Shown here: piece by piece, positions 43,487-52,445 of the stretch | Position numbering within the stretch: position 1 is the stretch's first letter | Layout: the number at the start of each line of letters is the position of its first letter | Origin: Bacteroidales bacterium | GTDB taxonomy: Bacteria > Bacteroidota > Bacteroidia > Bacteroidales > Paludibacteraceae | NCBI GenBank assembly: GCA_015061115.1 | Contig: SUXE01000020.1 | Location: 1 to 59,921 of the forward strand | DNA length: 59,921 nt | Reading direction: 5' to 3' | Program-made: the position numbers and the translations under genes | Notes under the pieces: model-generated | Databases searched by the model: none | What the model was told of the DNA's origin: nothing | Seen by the model: the letters and a program-made list of their open reading frames with translations, nothing else

Positions 43487-44455
43487 TCAGGACAAATCTT
43501 TCATTATATTATAAACCATGTATGCCATATAGATGCTGACAAGACCAACTCCTTCCCAACGATCAACTTTTTTACCTGTTATACAGAAGACGTAGGCTAA
43601 AATACATACCCCCACGTTGATTCCACAATCAAGCAAAGTTGAGTTTAAGTTTGCCTCGCTGATGGATATTGGCGAGATCAGACCAGAAATTCCCAGAATA
43701 CCAAAGATATTAAAAATGTTCGAACCGATCACGTTACCCATAGCCATATCATTCTGCCCTTTCTTCGACGCAGTGTACGAAGTGACAAGTTCTGGCAATG
43801 ATGTTCCGATCGCACAGATCGTGAATCCTATCAGTTTTTCACTCATTCCAATTGTGCCGCCAAGATATTTTGCCGACTCCACAACCAAGTCACCACCGAG
43901 CACAATCGCCGCACAGCCACCAACGATGTAGAGCGTGCATTTCCACGCCGCAAACTTCTGACTGTCTTCCTCTTGAGTATCTGCCAGCTCTGGATGTTTC
44001 TTTGTGTCTAAAATCGTCCAAATCATATATCCGACCAAACAGCAGAATAATACGAGTGCCTCTAAACGACTCACGTCCGAACCTGACATCAAGAATACTG
44101 ACAACAATGTTATCGCTGCTATTGACACCGGATAATCACGTCGCAGCAGATTCTTTGTCACAGGGATAGGATTGAGAATTGAGCAAACTCCAAGCACAAA
44201 CATCAAATTGAAAAAATTTGATCCCACCACATTAGCAATAGCCAACTCGTTCGCTCCAGTCACGGAGGCTGTGACACTCACGGCAAGTTCGGGAGCACTT
44301 GTGCCGAACGCACAAATTGTCAATCCGATAACGAAAGACGGGATGTTGAATCGTTTTGCTAACTTAGACGATCCGTCTACAAAGAAATCTGCACCATAAA
44401 TAAGCACAACAAAGCCTACAATAAGCAGAGCCAATTTAAAAATCATCATCATCAT
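43487..44455 (-). CDS. Calcium/sodium antiporter (YrbG-type), copy 2
   Basis: 322 residues, the same length as copy 1 and collinear with it throughout. Repeat motifs GTSAPELAVSVTAS, NVVGSNFFNL, GTSLPELVTSYTASKKGQ and GNVIGSNIFNI are present. It sits 19 bases after the kdsC stop. In E. coli yrbG also adjoins kdsD-kdsC, so the linkage is old. Several in-frame ATG codons near 44446-44455 make the exact start uncertain. Its stop is followed by ATGAAAAC at the same distance as the ubiA start after copy 1. Confidence 0.93.
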   Translation of the reverse strand: MMMMIFKLALLIVGFVVLIYGADFFVDGSSKLAKRFNIPSFVIGLTICAFGTSAPELAVSVTASVTGANELAIANVVGSNFFNLMFVLGVCSILNPIPVTKNLLRRDYPVSIAAITLLSVFLMSGSDVSRLEALVLFCCLVGYMIWTILDTKKHPELADTQEEDSQKFAAWKCTLYIVGGCAAIVLGGDLVVESAKYLGGTIGMSEKLIGFTICAIGTSLPELVTSYTASKKGQNDMAMGNVIGSNIFNIFGILGISGLISPISISEANLNSTLLDCGINVGVCILAYVFCITGKKVDRWEGVGLVSIYMAYMVYNIMKDLS

Positions 44456-44474
44456 ATCATCAAAAGCTAAATTA

Positions 44475-44996
44475 TCACCAACCAAATGCTGTTTTATCAT
44501 CCATCCATTTGCCCTGTGCCTTCATCACCTGCTCGATCACGTCACGTCCACAACCTTCTCCTGCCTTTTTATCTGACACATAGCAACTTATCTCTTTAAT
44601 CTCAGCAGCCGCATCCGCAGGGCAGCATGGGAATCCACACTCCTTCATCACCTCATAATCAGGAATGTCGTCGCCCATATACATGACCTCGTCCGCAGAA
44701 AGGTTATTTTTTTTAAGAAAATCATGGAAATCATGGATTTTCACAGCCGATGACATATATACGTCTTTGAGGCCCAAGCCTACGAATCTTTTTCTTACAG
44801 CCTCTGTCTTGCCACCAGTGATAATCGCAAGGGTATAACCTTTCTTCACTGCATACTGCATGGCATATCCGTCTTTGATGTTCACCATACGCATCGGTTC
44901 ACCACTCGGGTGAAGCGGCACGGTGGTGGCGGACAAAACGCCGTCCACATCAAAAACGAATGCTTTTATTTTATCAAGATTCTCTTTGAAATTCAT
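44475..44996 (-). CDS. kdsC: KDO-8-phosphate phosphatase-like HAD protein
   Basis: 173 residues. HAD motifs: FVFDVDGVL (12-20), [21 protein letters not shown] (Lys), and [14 protein letters not shown]. Releases phosphate from 3-deoxy-manno-octulosonate 8-phosphate in lipid A core (KDO) synthesis. Its start overlaps the end of the DUF2520 gene by 23 bases, so they are co-translated. The ends of this gene and a partial copy flank the antiporter duplication. Confidence 0.85.
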   Translation of the reverse strand: MNFKENLDKIKAFVFDVDGVLSATTVPLHPSGEPMRMVNIKDGYAMQYAVKKGYTLAIITGGKTEAVRKRFVGLGLKDVYMSSAVKIHDFHDFLKKNNLSADEVMYMGDDIPDYEVMKECGFPCCPADAAAEIKEISCYVSDKKAGEGCGRDVIEQVMKAQGKWMDDKTAFGW

Positions 44997-45801
44997 CTCT
45001 ATATGTTTGTATGTTTTTGCTGATAAGACGGTAGATTTCCAACTCTGTCTCGTATCCGTCAGCCGTTAGTCCTTTCTCCTGTTTGCTCATCACCACTTCG
45101 TCACCTCTCACTGCCGGTCCTGTCTGAGCTGCGACGGGATGAACCTCCGTCACCTTCTGGGCTGTCTCCTGAATCAACGGAATCAGGATTTCAAACGGCA
45201 ATCCGTTCTTCTCCATGAGTCTGTTGGCTATCGCATACATGTGGTTTGCGAAATTGCTTGCGAACACAGCAGCCGGATGCAAAGCGTTGCGTTGTTTGGT
45301 TGTGGCGTCATAGCATCTGTCCGACACTGTTGCCACAAGGTTTCTTAGTTTTTCCAATGTCGACGGGATTGTCGCCTCTATCAGAAACGGTGTATGCGAC
45401 AGATCCACCGCTCTTTGTTTCGAAAAACTCTGCACAGGATAGACCACTCCACAATTAGGGAAAAACTCCGACAATCCGTTCTCACCATCCATCGCCAACG
45501 CTCCAGCCGTATGGACAACTATCTTATCCGCGACATTGATGCCAGATCCGACGAAATGGCTTTTCAACGCTCGCCACACGTTTTGCTGAACTGAATCTTT
45601 AACGCTGCAGACGTAGATGTCCGCATTCACGTCGACCTCATTGACATCCGTGCAATATCCACACGACAATATCTCAGCAAGTGTTTTGGCATTTTCAACA
45701 GTAGGGCTGTACACCTGCACCACCTCATTCGACACGGAATTGTTTAACGCCTGCGACAAATGAGTCGCCACATTCCCGCTTCCCAGAAAAACGATTTTCA
45801 T
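44974..45801 (-). CDS. Rossmann-like DUF2520 protein
   Basis: 275 residues. N-terminal [17 protein letters not shown] is the dinucleotide-binding GxGNxxxH pattern of the ProC/coenzyme-F420-type oxidoreductase-like family. A C-terminal all-helical DUF2520 domain contains [20 protein letters not shown] and [18 protein letters not shown]. It is often found next to KdsC-type HAD genes in Bacteroidota, as here (23-base overlap). The reaction is unknown. The ATG at 45801 is chosen over an upstream TTG. Confidence 0.85.
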   Translation of the reverse strand: MKIVFLGSGNVATHLSQALNNSVSNEVVQVYSPTVENAKTLAEILSCGYCTDVNEVDVNADIYVCSVKDSVQQNVWRALKSHFVGSGINVADKIVVHTAGALAMDGENGLSEFFPNCGVVYPVQSFSKQRAVDLSHTPFLIEATIPSTLEKLRNLVATVSDRCYDATTKQRNALHPAAVFASNFANHMYAIANRLMEKNGLPFEILIPLIQETAQKVTEVHPVAAQTGPAVRGDEVVMSKQEKGLTADGYETELEIYRLISKNIQTYRDEFQRES

Positions 45802-45810
45802 CGTCTTCAA

Positions 45811-46338
45811 TTAGAATTGACCTCTGTGAATACGGTCTAATTTCAATTTCGACTGATCGAATGGAGCCTTCTCCTCACCCTTGTAGCCAAGAGCGATAAC
45901 ACACTCCGCACGCAATCCGTCTGGAATATTAAGCAACTTCTTCAAGACATTCTCAGTTGTCTCTTCGTCGTTTTTCTTTCTGTTTCTCACCTGCACCCAG
46001 CAAGATCCTATTCCTAGGCTCTCTGCCATAAGCTGGATATAAGAAGCGGCGATAGAGGCATCCTCTACCCACACGTCGCTCTTCTCTTCCTCTGCAAGCA
46101 CTACGATCGCCATCTTTGCGCCTGAGACGAACGCACTACCCATCTGACGAGACTCAGAGATTGTCTGAAGATCATTCGCGTCTTCCACAACCACAAAATG
46201 CCAAGGAGTGCATCTCTTTGAAGACGGTGCCATTAGAGCCGCTTTCAAAATCAAGTCAAGTTTTTCCTGCTCGATTGGCTGGTCAGTAAACTTACGAGTG
46301 CTTCTTCTTTCTGTTATGATATCTATTAATTCTTTCAT
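45811..46338 (-). CDS. Nitroreductase family protein
   Basis: 175 residues. FMN-binding start IITERRSTRKFTDQPIEQEK, APSSKRCTPWHFVVVEDAND, GIGSCWVQVRNRKK and ALGYKGEEKAPFD match the nitroreductase family. Uses FMN and NAD(P)H for nitro-, quinone or flavin reduction. Begins the unit that runs on with DUF2520, kdsC and the antiporter. Confidence 0.92.
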   Translation of the reverse strand: MKELIDIITERRSTRKFTDQPIEQEKLDLILKAALMAPSSKRCTPWHFVVVEDANDLQTISESRQMGSAFVSGAKMAIVVLAEEEKSDVWVEDASIAASYIQLMAESLGIGSCWVQVRNRKKNDEETTENVLKKLLNIPDGLRAECVIALGYKGEEKAPFDQSKLKLDRIHRGQF

Positions 46339-46347
46339 ATTTTCTAA

Positions 46348-46833
46348 TTATTCTACGACCATATGTCCGTTCATCAATTCATATTTCACTTGAAAATCCT
46401 TATGAGCTTTTTGGGCCTCAATAAGAGCAGATTGTCCTGCTGTAACGAAAGTGGATTTAATAAGATCCAACTCTATTCTCTGCTCATCAGACAACGAATC
46501 TGCGGTTGCCAACTCTACAAAACGATCGTAACAATTGCTCATGAATTCGTCGGAATACAAATCCACAAATTCAACCACGTTGTTTATCAACGAAGAATCT
46601 TCACGGAATGGTCCAATAGCGACAAGTGTCTTCTTGACAAATTTCAGATTCTCAACCATTTCAGCAAGACCGGTCGTGTCGTTTGCCTGAATCTTGGCAT
46701 CCACCTTAGTTGTCTCGTGAACAACATTATTGAAAATGTCATTCACCTGAGTATAATAGTCGGCAGGGACATCCATACATGATACCAGTCCTAATGAAGC
46801 ACCGACTGCGATGAATAATTGTTTGATTTTCAT
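46348..46833 (-). CDS. Small lipoprotein of unknown function
   Basis: 161 residues with lipoprotein signal (VGASLGLVSC, Cys about 19). The mature part is helical: VNDIFNNVVHETTKVDAKIQ, LKFVKKTLVAIGPF, FVDLYSDEFMSNCYDRFVEL. No named family recognised. It lies directly upstream of the nitroreductase gene in the same direction and follows the asnS terminator. Confidence 0.75.
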   Translation of the reverse strand: MKIKQLFIAVGASLGLVSCMDVPADYYTQVNDIFNNVVHETTKVDAKIQANDTTGLAEMVENLKFVKKTLVAIGPFREDSSLINNVVEFVDLYSDEFMSNCYDRFVELATADSLSDEQRIELDLIKSTFVTAGQSALIEAQKAHKDFQVKYELMNGHMVVE

Positions 46834-46848
46834 AGGCTATATAAATAA

Positions 46849-46880
46849 AAGCCTGCAAAACAGAAATCTGAATTGCAGGC
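46849..46880 (-). terminator. Terminator of asnS
   Basis: GCCTGCAA/TTGCAGGC stem with a loop of 15 bases and a following TTTTAT on the minus strand, directly after the asnS stop at 46891. Confidence 0.75.
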
Positions 46881-46890
46881 CATACAAATT

Positions 46891-48294
46891 TTAGAATTCT
46901 GCCGAACGTGGAGTTCTTGGGAACGGAATCACGTCGCGGATATTTGTCATACCTGTAACGAACAACAGCAATCTCTCAAATCCAAGTCCGAATCCAGAGT
47001 GAGGACAAGAACCGAATTTACGAGTGTCAAGATACCACCACATATCCTTCATTGGGATATTTAGCTCCTGGATTCTTGTAAGCAGTTTGTCGTAGTCTGC
47101 CTCACGCTCAGAACCACCGATGATCTCACCGATTGTAGGGAATAGCACATCCATTGCGCGAACAGTCTTGCCATCTTCATTCTGCTTCATGTAGAATGCC
47201 TTGATCTCCTTAGGATAGTCTGTCAAAATCACAGGATTCTTGAAGTGTTCCTCAACCAAATAACGCTCATGCTCAGAAGCAAGGTCACAACCCCAATAAA
47301 CAGGGAACTCGAACTTCTTACCTTTTGCCACAGCCTCCTCAAGAATCTTGATTCCCTCAGTGTAAGGCAAACGAGTGAAAGGAGCCTTCAACACGCTCTG
47401 CAATCTCTCGATCAAGCCCTTGTCGATCATCTGGTTCAAGAATGCCAAATCATCCTGGCAATTGTCCAACGCCCACTGTACACAATACTTGATAAACTCC
47501 TCTGCCAAGTCCATATTGTCCTCAATATCGTTGAAGGCAACCTCTGGCTCGATCATCCAGAACTCAGCCAAGTGGCGTGGAGTGTTTGAGTTTTCTGCAC
47601 GGAAAGTTGGGCCGAAAGTATAGATAGAACCAAGAGCAGTAGCAGCAAGCTCACCCTCAAGCTGACCAGAAACTGTCAAACTTGCCATCTTGCCGAAGAA
47701 ATCATCATCGTATATGATGCTACCGTTCTCATCTTTTTTCAAATCATAAAGATTCTTCGTTGTAACCTGGAACATCTGTCCTGCACCCTCACAGTCTGAA
47801 GCTGTGATGATTGGAGTGTGGAAATAGAAGAATCCTCTATCGTGGAAGAACTTGTGGATAGCGATCGCCATGTTGTGACGGATACGGAACACTGCTCCGA
47901 AAGTGTTTGTACGAGGACGAAGGTGAGCAATCTCACGCAAGAACTCCATCGAACATCCCTTCTTCTGCAATGGGTATTCATTCACATCAGCCTTACCATA
48001 GATCTCGATACTTTTTGCAAGAATCTCAACACTCTGTCCTGCACCCTGCGACTGAACCAATGTGCCGACACAACTGATACATGCACCGGTAGTGACATCT
48101 TTCATTATCGACTCATCAATAGCACCCGCGTCTACAACAAGCTGAATATTCTTGATAGTTGATCCGTCGTTCAAAGCGATGAAACTTACATTCTTATTGC
48201 CACGCTTCGTACGGACCCATCCCTTTACATTTATTTCAGATCCATAGTTTGTCAACCCTAAGGCGTCTACTATTTTAGTTCTCTTTATGCCCAT
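46891..48294 (-). CDS. asnS: Asparaginyl-tRNA synthetase
   Basis: 467 residues, the usual length. N-terminal OB-fold anticodon-binding domain ([23 protein letters not shown]) then the class II core: [41 protein letters not shown] (motif 2), and the end [20 protein letters not shown] (motif 3). Charges tRNA-Asn. Promoter at 48319-48349, terminator downstream. Confidence 0.97.
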   Translation of the reverse strand: MGIKRTKIVDALGLTNYGSEINVKGWVRTKRGNKNVSFIALNDGSTIKNIQLVVDAGAIDESIMKDVTTGACISCVGTLVQSQGAGQSVEILAKSIEIYGKADVNEYPLQKKGCSMEFLREIAHLRPRTNTFGAVFRIRHNMAIAIHKFFHDRGFFYFHTPIITASDCEGAGQMFQVTTKNLYDLKKDENGSIIYDDDFFGKMASLTVSGQLEGELAATALGSIYTFGPTFRAENSNTPRHLAEFWMIEPEVAFNDIEDNMDLAEEFIKYCVQWALDNCQDDLAFLNQMIDKGLIERLQSVLKAPFTRLPYTEGIKILEEAVAKGKKFEFPVYWGCDLASEHERYLVEEHFKNPVILTDYPKEIKAFYMKQNEDGKTVRAMDVLFPTIGEIIGGSEREADYDKLLTRIQELNIPMKDMWWYLDTRKFGSCPHSGFGLGFERLLLFVTGMTNIRDVIPFPRTPRSAEF

Positions 48295-48318
48295 AATTTA
48301 ATTATCATTTAATGCTTA

Positions 48319-48349
48319 CAAAATTACATGATTTTTATATATATGCAAA
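48319..48349 (-). promoter_or_regulatory. Promoter of asnS
   Basis: -7 TAATTTTG (minus strand, 48326-48319) with a -33 TTTG 19 bases upstream (48349-48346). A good Bacteroidota promoter. Confidence 0.65.
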
Positions 48350-48354
48350 ATATA

Positions 48355-49269
48355 TTAAAAGGTAAATTCATTACCGTCATTGCCTAAAAAAGTATTTTCA
48401 AAAATTGGTTTTGCTTCCTCCAAAAACGTTTTCCGGTCTCTGTATCTTGTCGAAAAATGTCCGATCACAAGTTTTTTTGCTTCTGCGAGCGACGCGATTT
48501 TAGCTGCATCTGACGCAGTGGAATGAAAAGTCTGTTTTGCTCTCACCCTATCCTTCTCCAGAAATGTCGACTCATGGAAAAGAATATCCACACCTTTTAT
48601 TTTGTCAACTACCTTCTCATTGTAGGCAGTATCAGAAAGATATGCGAAACTTTTCTGCGGAGAAGGAGGGAGCGTCAAATTACTGTTTGGCACAATCATT
48701 CCGTCGGCTGTCACATAATCATCGCCGTTAAGAATGAATTTATACTGTTCAATCGGAATATTATAGAATTTAGCTTTATCAGCTCTTAGATGTCGACGGT
48801 GGGGTTTCTCACGGAAAAGGAATCCAGATGTTGGGATCGAATGTTTCAGTGGAATTGACGACACCTCCATTTTGTCGTTTTCATAAATGATTTCACTTGC
48901 GAAAGGGGAGAATGTCTCAAACAACACCTTGAAATGAAGATAATTGCAGAAAAAGTCTAGTTGAGGACGCATCGCCTCCTCCAACCCTTTGTGTGAATGG
49001 ATAGTTATGTCGCTGCGTCTGCCAAGAAGATCAAGAGTAGAGATAAGCCCGATCAGCCCGAAACAATGGTCGCCATGAAGATGAGAAATAAAGATATGAT
49101 TCATTCTTGAATGGTTCACACAATAGTGGCGTAAGGATTGTTGGGTATTTTCGCCACAATCGATAAGGAACGTCTTTGAATTCATATTCAAAGCATAAGC
49201 CGACTGATTCATCTTCAGCGAAGGCAAGGCTGCGCACGAACCTAATATTTTAAGAGAATTATCTTCCAT
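48355..49269 (-). CDS. rnz: Ribonuclease Z
   Basis: 304 residues. Zinc motif HLHGDHCFG (about 64-72), SKLHGDHC-type beta-lactamase core, YLSDTAYNEKVVDKIKGVDI LFHESTF and GHFSTRYRD. It removes 3' trailers from pre-tRNA. Lies between OmpA-like and asnS with a terminator just before it, so it is probably a separate unit. Confidence 0.95.
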   Translation of the reverse strand: MEDNSLKILGSCAALPSLKMNQSAYALNMNSKTFLIDCGENTQQSLRHYCVNHSRMNHIFISHLHGDHCFGLIGLISTLDLLGRRSDITIHSHKGLEEAMRPQLDFFCNYLHFKVLFETFSPFASEIIYENDKMEVSSIPLKHSIPTSGFLFREKPHRRHLRADKAKFYNIPIEQYKFILNGDDYVTADGMIVPNSNLTLPPSPQKSFAYLSDTAYNEKVVDKIKGVDILFHESTFLEKDRVRAKQTFHSTASDAAKIASLAEAKKLVIGHFSTRYRDRKTFLEEAKPIFENTFLGNDGNEFTF

Positions 49270-49280
49270 GAAATTGAAAT

Positions 49281-49309
49281 AAAAAGAGGCACACCTTACG
49301 ATGTGCCTC
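49281..49309 (-). terminator. Terminator of ompA-like gene
   Basis: GAGGCACA/TGTGCCTC stem followed by five T on the minus strand, 28 bases after the stop. Confidence 0.85.
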
Positions 49310-49336
49310 CTATTAGTATAGCTTCAAAACTTATTC

Positions 49337-50557
49337 TTACTTAGAGAAAAGCTCGATTTCTACACGACGGTTCTTAGCACGACCTGCAAGTGTAGAGTTA
49401 GAAGCAACTGGATTAGCTGAACCATAACCCTGTGACTGGATGTTAGCTGCAGAAACTCCCTTGTTGATCAAGTAGTTCTTAACTGATGCTGCACGATCCT
49501 TAGACAACTGAAGGTTCTTAGCTGCGTTACCTGAGTTATCAGTGTAACCCTTAAGAGTTACAGACCACTCTGGGTGAGACTTAAGCAACATTGCAAGACC
49601 ATCTAGAGAAGAGTAAGAAGACTGCTTGATGATAGCCTTAGCTGACTCGAACTCAAGCTGAGCGAATGCTGTCTTGATGATCTCGTCCTCTTCCTTAGTA
49701 GGGATGTAACGAACTGGCTCACGAGTAGCTCTGATATGAGAATCAAGAGAATCCTGAGTGAACTTGATCTGCTGCTGTAGCTTGTTGATTGCTACGTTCT
49801 GGTTAACGATCTGCTCCTCAAGCTTAGATGTAAGCTCCTCGCACTGACGCTTCTGCTCCTCTAGGATTGGAGTCAAATCAGGAACTTCACACTTAGGTGC
49901 GTAATCTACCCAAGCGATGTTGCGGATGTTACGATCTCCACCGAACTTGTAACGTACCTCAAGGTTAGCACCGAAAGTTAGGTGACCACCTGCAGGGTAG
50001 CACTGACGCAAACGGTACATTGTTGTTGCCTCCAAACCGATAGCGAAGTACTTGCTTACGTTGTACTCAACCTGACCTGCGCAGTAAAGTCCCATAACGA
50101 ACTTGCTGTCGTCAGCCATAACCTTTGAGTTCTCCCAAACACCAATTGTTCCTACAACACCTGGGTTGAAATAAACGTTAAGTTTCTGCAATCCCATGCT
50201 TCTGTATGGAGCAACGATATTAGACAAGTTGAATGAAGAATGAAGGATGATGTCGTGGTTTACTGCATCATAAGTATCCTGATTGTTCATTGCATACATG
50301 TACTGCAAACCAAGACCCCAACGAGGGTTGAATGTAGCCTCTGTGAATACACCGAACTGTCCGTTGATTGTACCTTTTAGAGTACGATCTGGCTCTGCAA
50401 CTGGAGCCCATCTCAAGTAGTTAACACCACCCTTAAGACCAGCTGACCAATGGCAAATGCCCTTTGCTGTAGCTGTATCTGCAGTTGCCTGCTCCTGAGC
50501 GAAAGCATTGCCAGCAAGTGTTGCGGCTGCTGCTAAAGCTAAAAATTTCTTTGACAT
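49337..50557 (-). CDS. OmpA-like outer membrane protein
   Basis: 406 residues. Signal peptide (MSKKFLALAAAATLAGNAFA), a beta-barrel (25 to about 210), a coiled-coil linker (TPILEEQKRQCEELTSKLEEQ, then QIVNQNVAINKLQQQIKF), and a C-terminal OmpA/MotB peptidoglycan-binding domain (LKGYTDNSGNAAKNLQLSKD and RAKNRRVEIELF). A major outer-membrane porin and wall anchor. It starts 27 bases after the rpsA stop, so it may also be transcribed from the rpsA promoter. Confidence 0.93.
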   Translation of the reverse strand: MSKKFLALAAAATLAGNAFAQEQATADTATAKGICHWSAGLKGGVNYLRWAPVAEPDRTLKGTINGQFGVFTEATFNPRWGLGLQYMYAMNNQDTYDAVNHDIILHSSFNLSNIVAPYRSMGLQKLNVYFNPGVVGTIGVWENSKVMADDSKFVMGLYCAGQVEYNVSKYFAIGLEATTMYRLRQCYPAGGHLTFGANLEVRYKFGGDRNIRNIAWVDYAPKCEVPDLTPILEEQKRQCEELTSKLEEQIVNQNVAINKLQQQIKFTQDSLDSHIRATREPVRYIPTKEEDEIIKTAFAQLEFESAKAIIKQSSYSSLDGLAMLLKSHPEWSVTLKGYTDNSGNAAKNLQLSKDRAASVKNYLINKGVSAANIQSQGYGSANPVASNSTLAGRAKNRRVEIELFSK

Positions 50558-50584
50558 TTTTTATAAGTTAAAATTAGACATTAT

Positions 50585-52357
50585 TTACTTTCCTAGTTGA
50601 TTCTTCAAAGCTGCCAACTGCTCGATATCTCCAAGAGTTGTCTTCTCCAAAGTTGTTGCGGCTGCTGCCTCACTCTTCTTAGAAGCTTTCTTCTTCTTGA
50701 AATCCTTCTTCTCTTCAGTTGCACCCTCTTCGAATGTTCTGCTGTGTGAAACGATGATTCTCTTAGACTCCTTGTTGAACTCAAGAACCTTGAATGGAAG
50801 CTTCTCGTCAACCTTAGCTACTGAACCATCCTCCTTTGTCAAGTGCTTTGGAGTACAGAAACCTTCAACTCCGTATGGCAACATTACGATTGCTCCCTTG
50901 TCTACGATCTCTGTGATTGTTCCCTCGTGTACTGAACCCTCTGTGAAGATTGTCTCAAATACATCCCAAGGATTATCCTCAAGCTGCTTGTGACCTAGGC
51001 TCAAACGACGGTTCTCCTTGTCGATCTCCAATACCTGAACCTCGATATCTGCACCGATAGTTGTGAACTCTGATGGGTGCTTTACCTTCTTTGTCCAAGA
51101 TAGGTCTGAGATGTGGATCAAACCATCAACTCCCTCCTCGATCTCAACAAATACTCCGAAGTTAGTGAAGTTACGTACCTTTGCAGTATGCTTTGTTCCT
51201 ACTGCATACTTAGTATCGATAGCCTCCCATGGATCTGGCTTAAGCTGCTTAACACCCAAGCTCATCTTTCTCTGCTCACGATCCAATGTCAATACTACAG
51301 CCTCAACTGTATCACCTACTGACAAGAAATCCTGTGCGCTTCTCAAGTGCTGGCTCCATGACATCTCTGATACGTGGATTAGACCCTCTACACCTGGAGC
51401 GATCTCAACAAATGCACCGTAATCAGTCATAACGACTACCTTACCAGTTACCTTGTCGCCAACCTTCAAATCAGCCTTCAAACCATCCCATGGATGAGGA
51501 GTAAGCTGCTTCAAACCTAGAGCGATTCTCTTCTTGTCGTTATCGAAGTCAAGGATAACAACATTGATCTTCTGATCTAGCTCTACAACCTCCTTAGGAT
51601 CGTTTACACGGCCCCATGAAAGGTCTGTGATGTGGATAAGACCATCTACGCCACCAAGATCGATGAATACACCGTATGATGTGATGTTCTTAACTGTTCC
51701 CTCAAGTACCTGACCCTTCTCCAACTTAGAGATGATCTGAGACTTCTGCTGCTCAAGCTCTGCCTCGATAAGTGCCTTGTGTGAAACTACTACGTTCTTG
51801 AACTCGTGGTTGATCTTTACAACCTTGAATTCCATTGTCTTGCCTACGAATACATCGTAATCGCGAATAGGCTTAACGTCAATCTGAGAACCTGGCAAGA
51901 ATGCCTCGATGCCAAATACGTCAACGATCATACCGCCCTTAGTTCTGCACTTGATATATCCCTTGATAATCTCGTCCTTCTCCAATGCCTCGTTAACACG
52001 ATCCCATGAACGTGCTGCGCGAGCCTTGCGGTGAGAAAGATTCAACTGACCCTTCTTGTCCTCCTGGTTTTCGATGTAGACCTCTACCTCGTCACCAATC
52101 TTCAAGTCTGGATTGTAACGGAACTCATTAGTAGAAACGATACCATCCGACTTTCCACCTACGTTCACTACGACCTCTCTCTTGTTCAAAGAGATTACTT
52201 TACCAATTACAACCTCGTTGTCCTTGATAGAGTTAAGAGTCTGGTCGTACTTTGACTCTTGCTCCTGACGTGCTGCTTCTGACAAGCTCTCGCCATTCTT
52301 GTAGCCATCCCAATCGAAATCCTCTATAGGAGCTACATTCTTTGTTAAATCACTCAT
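50585..52357 (-). CDS. rpsA: Ribosomal protein S1
   Basis: 590 residues with six S1 RNA-binding domains (starts near 48, 125, 212, 296, 381 and 465), seen as repeated TVKNITSYGVFIDLGG VDGLIHITDLSW-type blocks. A lysine-rich and alanine-rich C-terminus is present. Binds mRNA at the 30S subunit for translation. Strong promoter at 52408-52438. Confidence 0.95.
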   Translation of the reverse strand: MSDLTKNVAPIEDFDWDGYKNGESLSEAARQEQESKYDQTLNSIKDNEVVIGKVISLNKREVVVNVGGKSDGIVSTNEFRYNPDLKIGDEVEVYIENQEDKKGQLNLSHRKARAARSWDRVNEALEKDEIIKGYIKCRTKGGMIVDVFGIEAFLPGSQIDVKPIRDYDVFVGKTMEFKVVKINHEFKNVVVSHKALIEAELEQQKSQIISKLEKGQVLEGTVKNITSYGVFIDLGGVDGLIHITDLSWGRVNDPKEVVELDQKINVVILDFDNDKKRIALGLKQLTPHPWDGLKADLKVGDKVTGKVVVMTDYGAFVEIAPGVEGLIHVSEMSWSQHLRSAQDFLSVGDTVEAVVLTLDREQRKMSLGVKQLKPDPWEAIDTKYAVGTKHTAKVRNFTNFGVFVEIEEGVDGLIHISDLSWTKKVKHPSEFTTIGADIEVQVLEIDKENRRLSLGHKQLEDNPWDVFETIFTEGSVHEGTITEIVDKGAIVMLPYGVEGFCTPKHLTKEDGSVAKVDEKLPFKVLEFNKESKRIIVSHSRTFEEGATEEKKDFKKKKASKKSEAAAATTLEKTTLGDIEQLAALKNQLGK

Positions 52358-52407
52358 TTTTAAAATTAAACAATTAGTCGTTAGACATTATATATAGTAA
52401 TATCGCT

Positions 52408-52438
52408 GCAAAATTATAATTTATTTTGTACATTTCAA
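52408..52438 (-). promoter_or_regulatory. Promoter of rpsA
   Basis: The minus strand reads TAATTTTGC at 52416-52408 with a TTG at 52438-52436, 19 bases apart. Confidence 0.65.
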
Positions 52439-52445
52439 TATAAAC

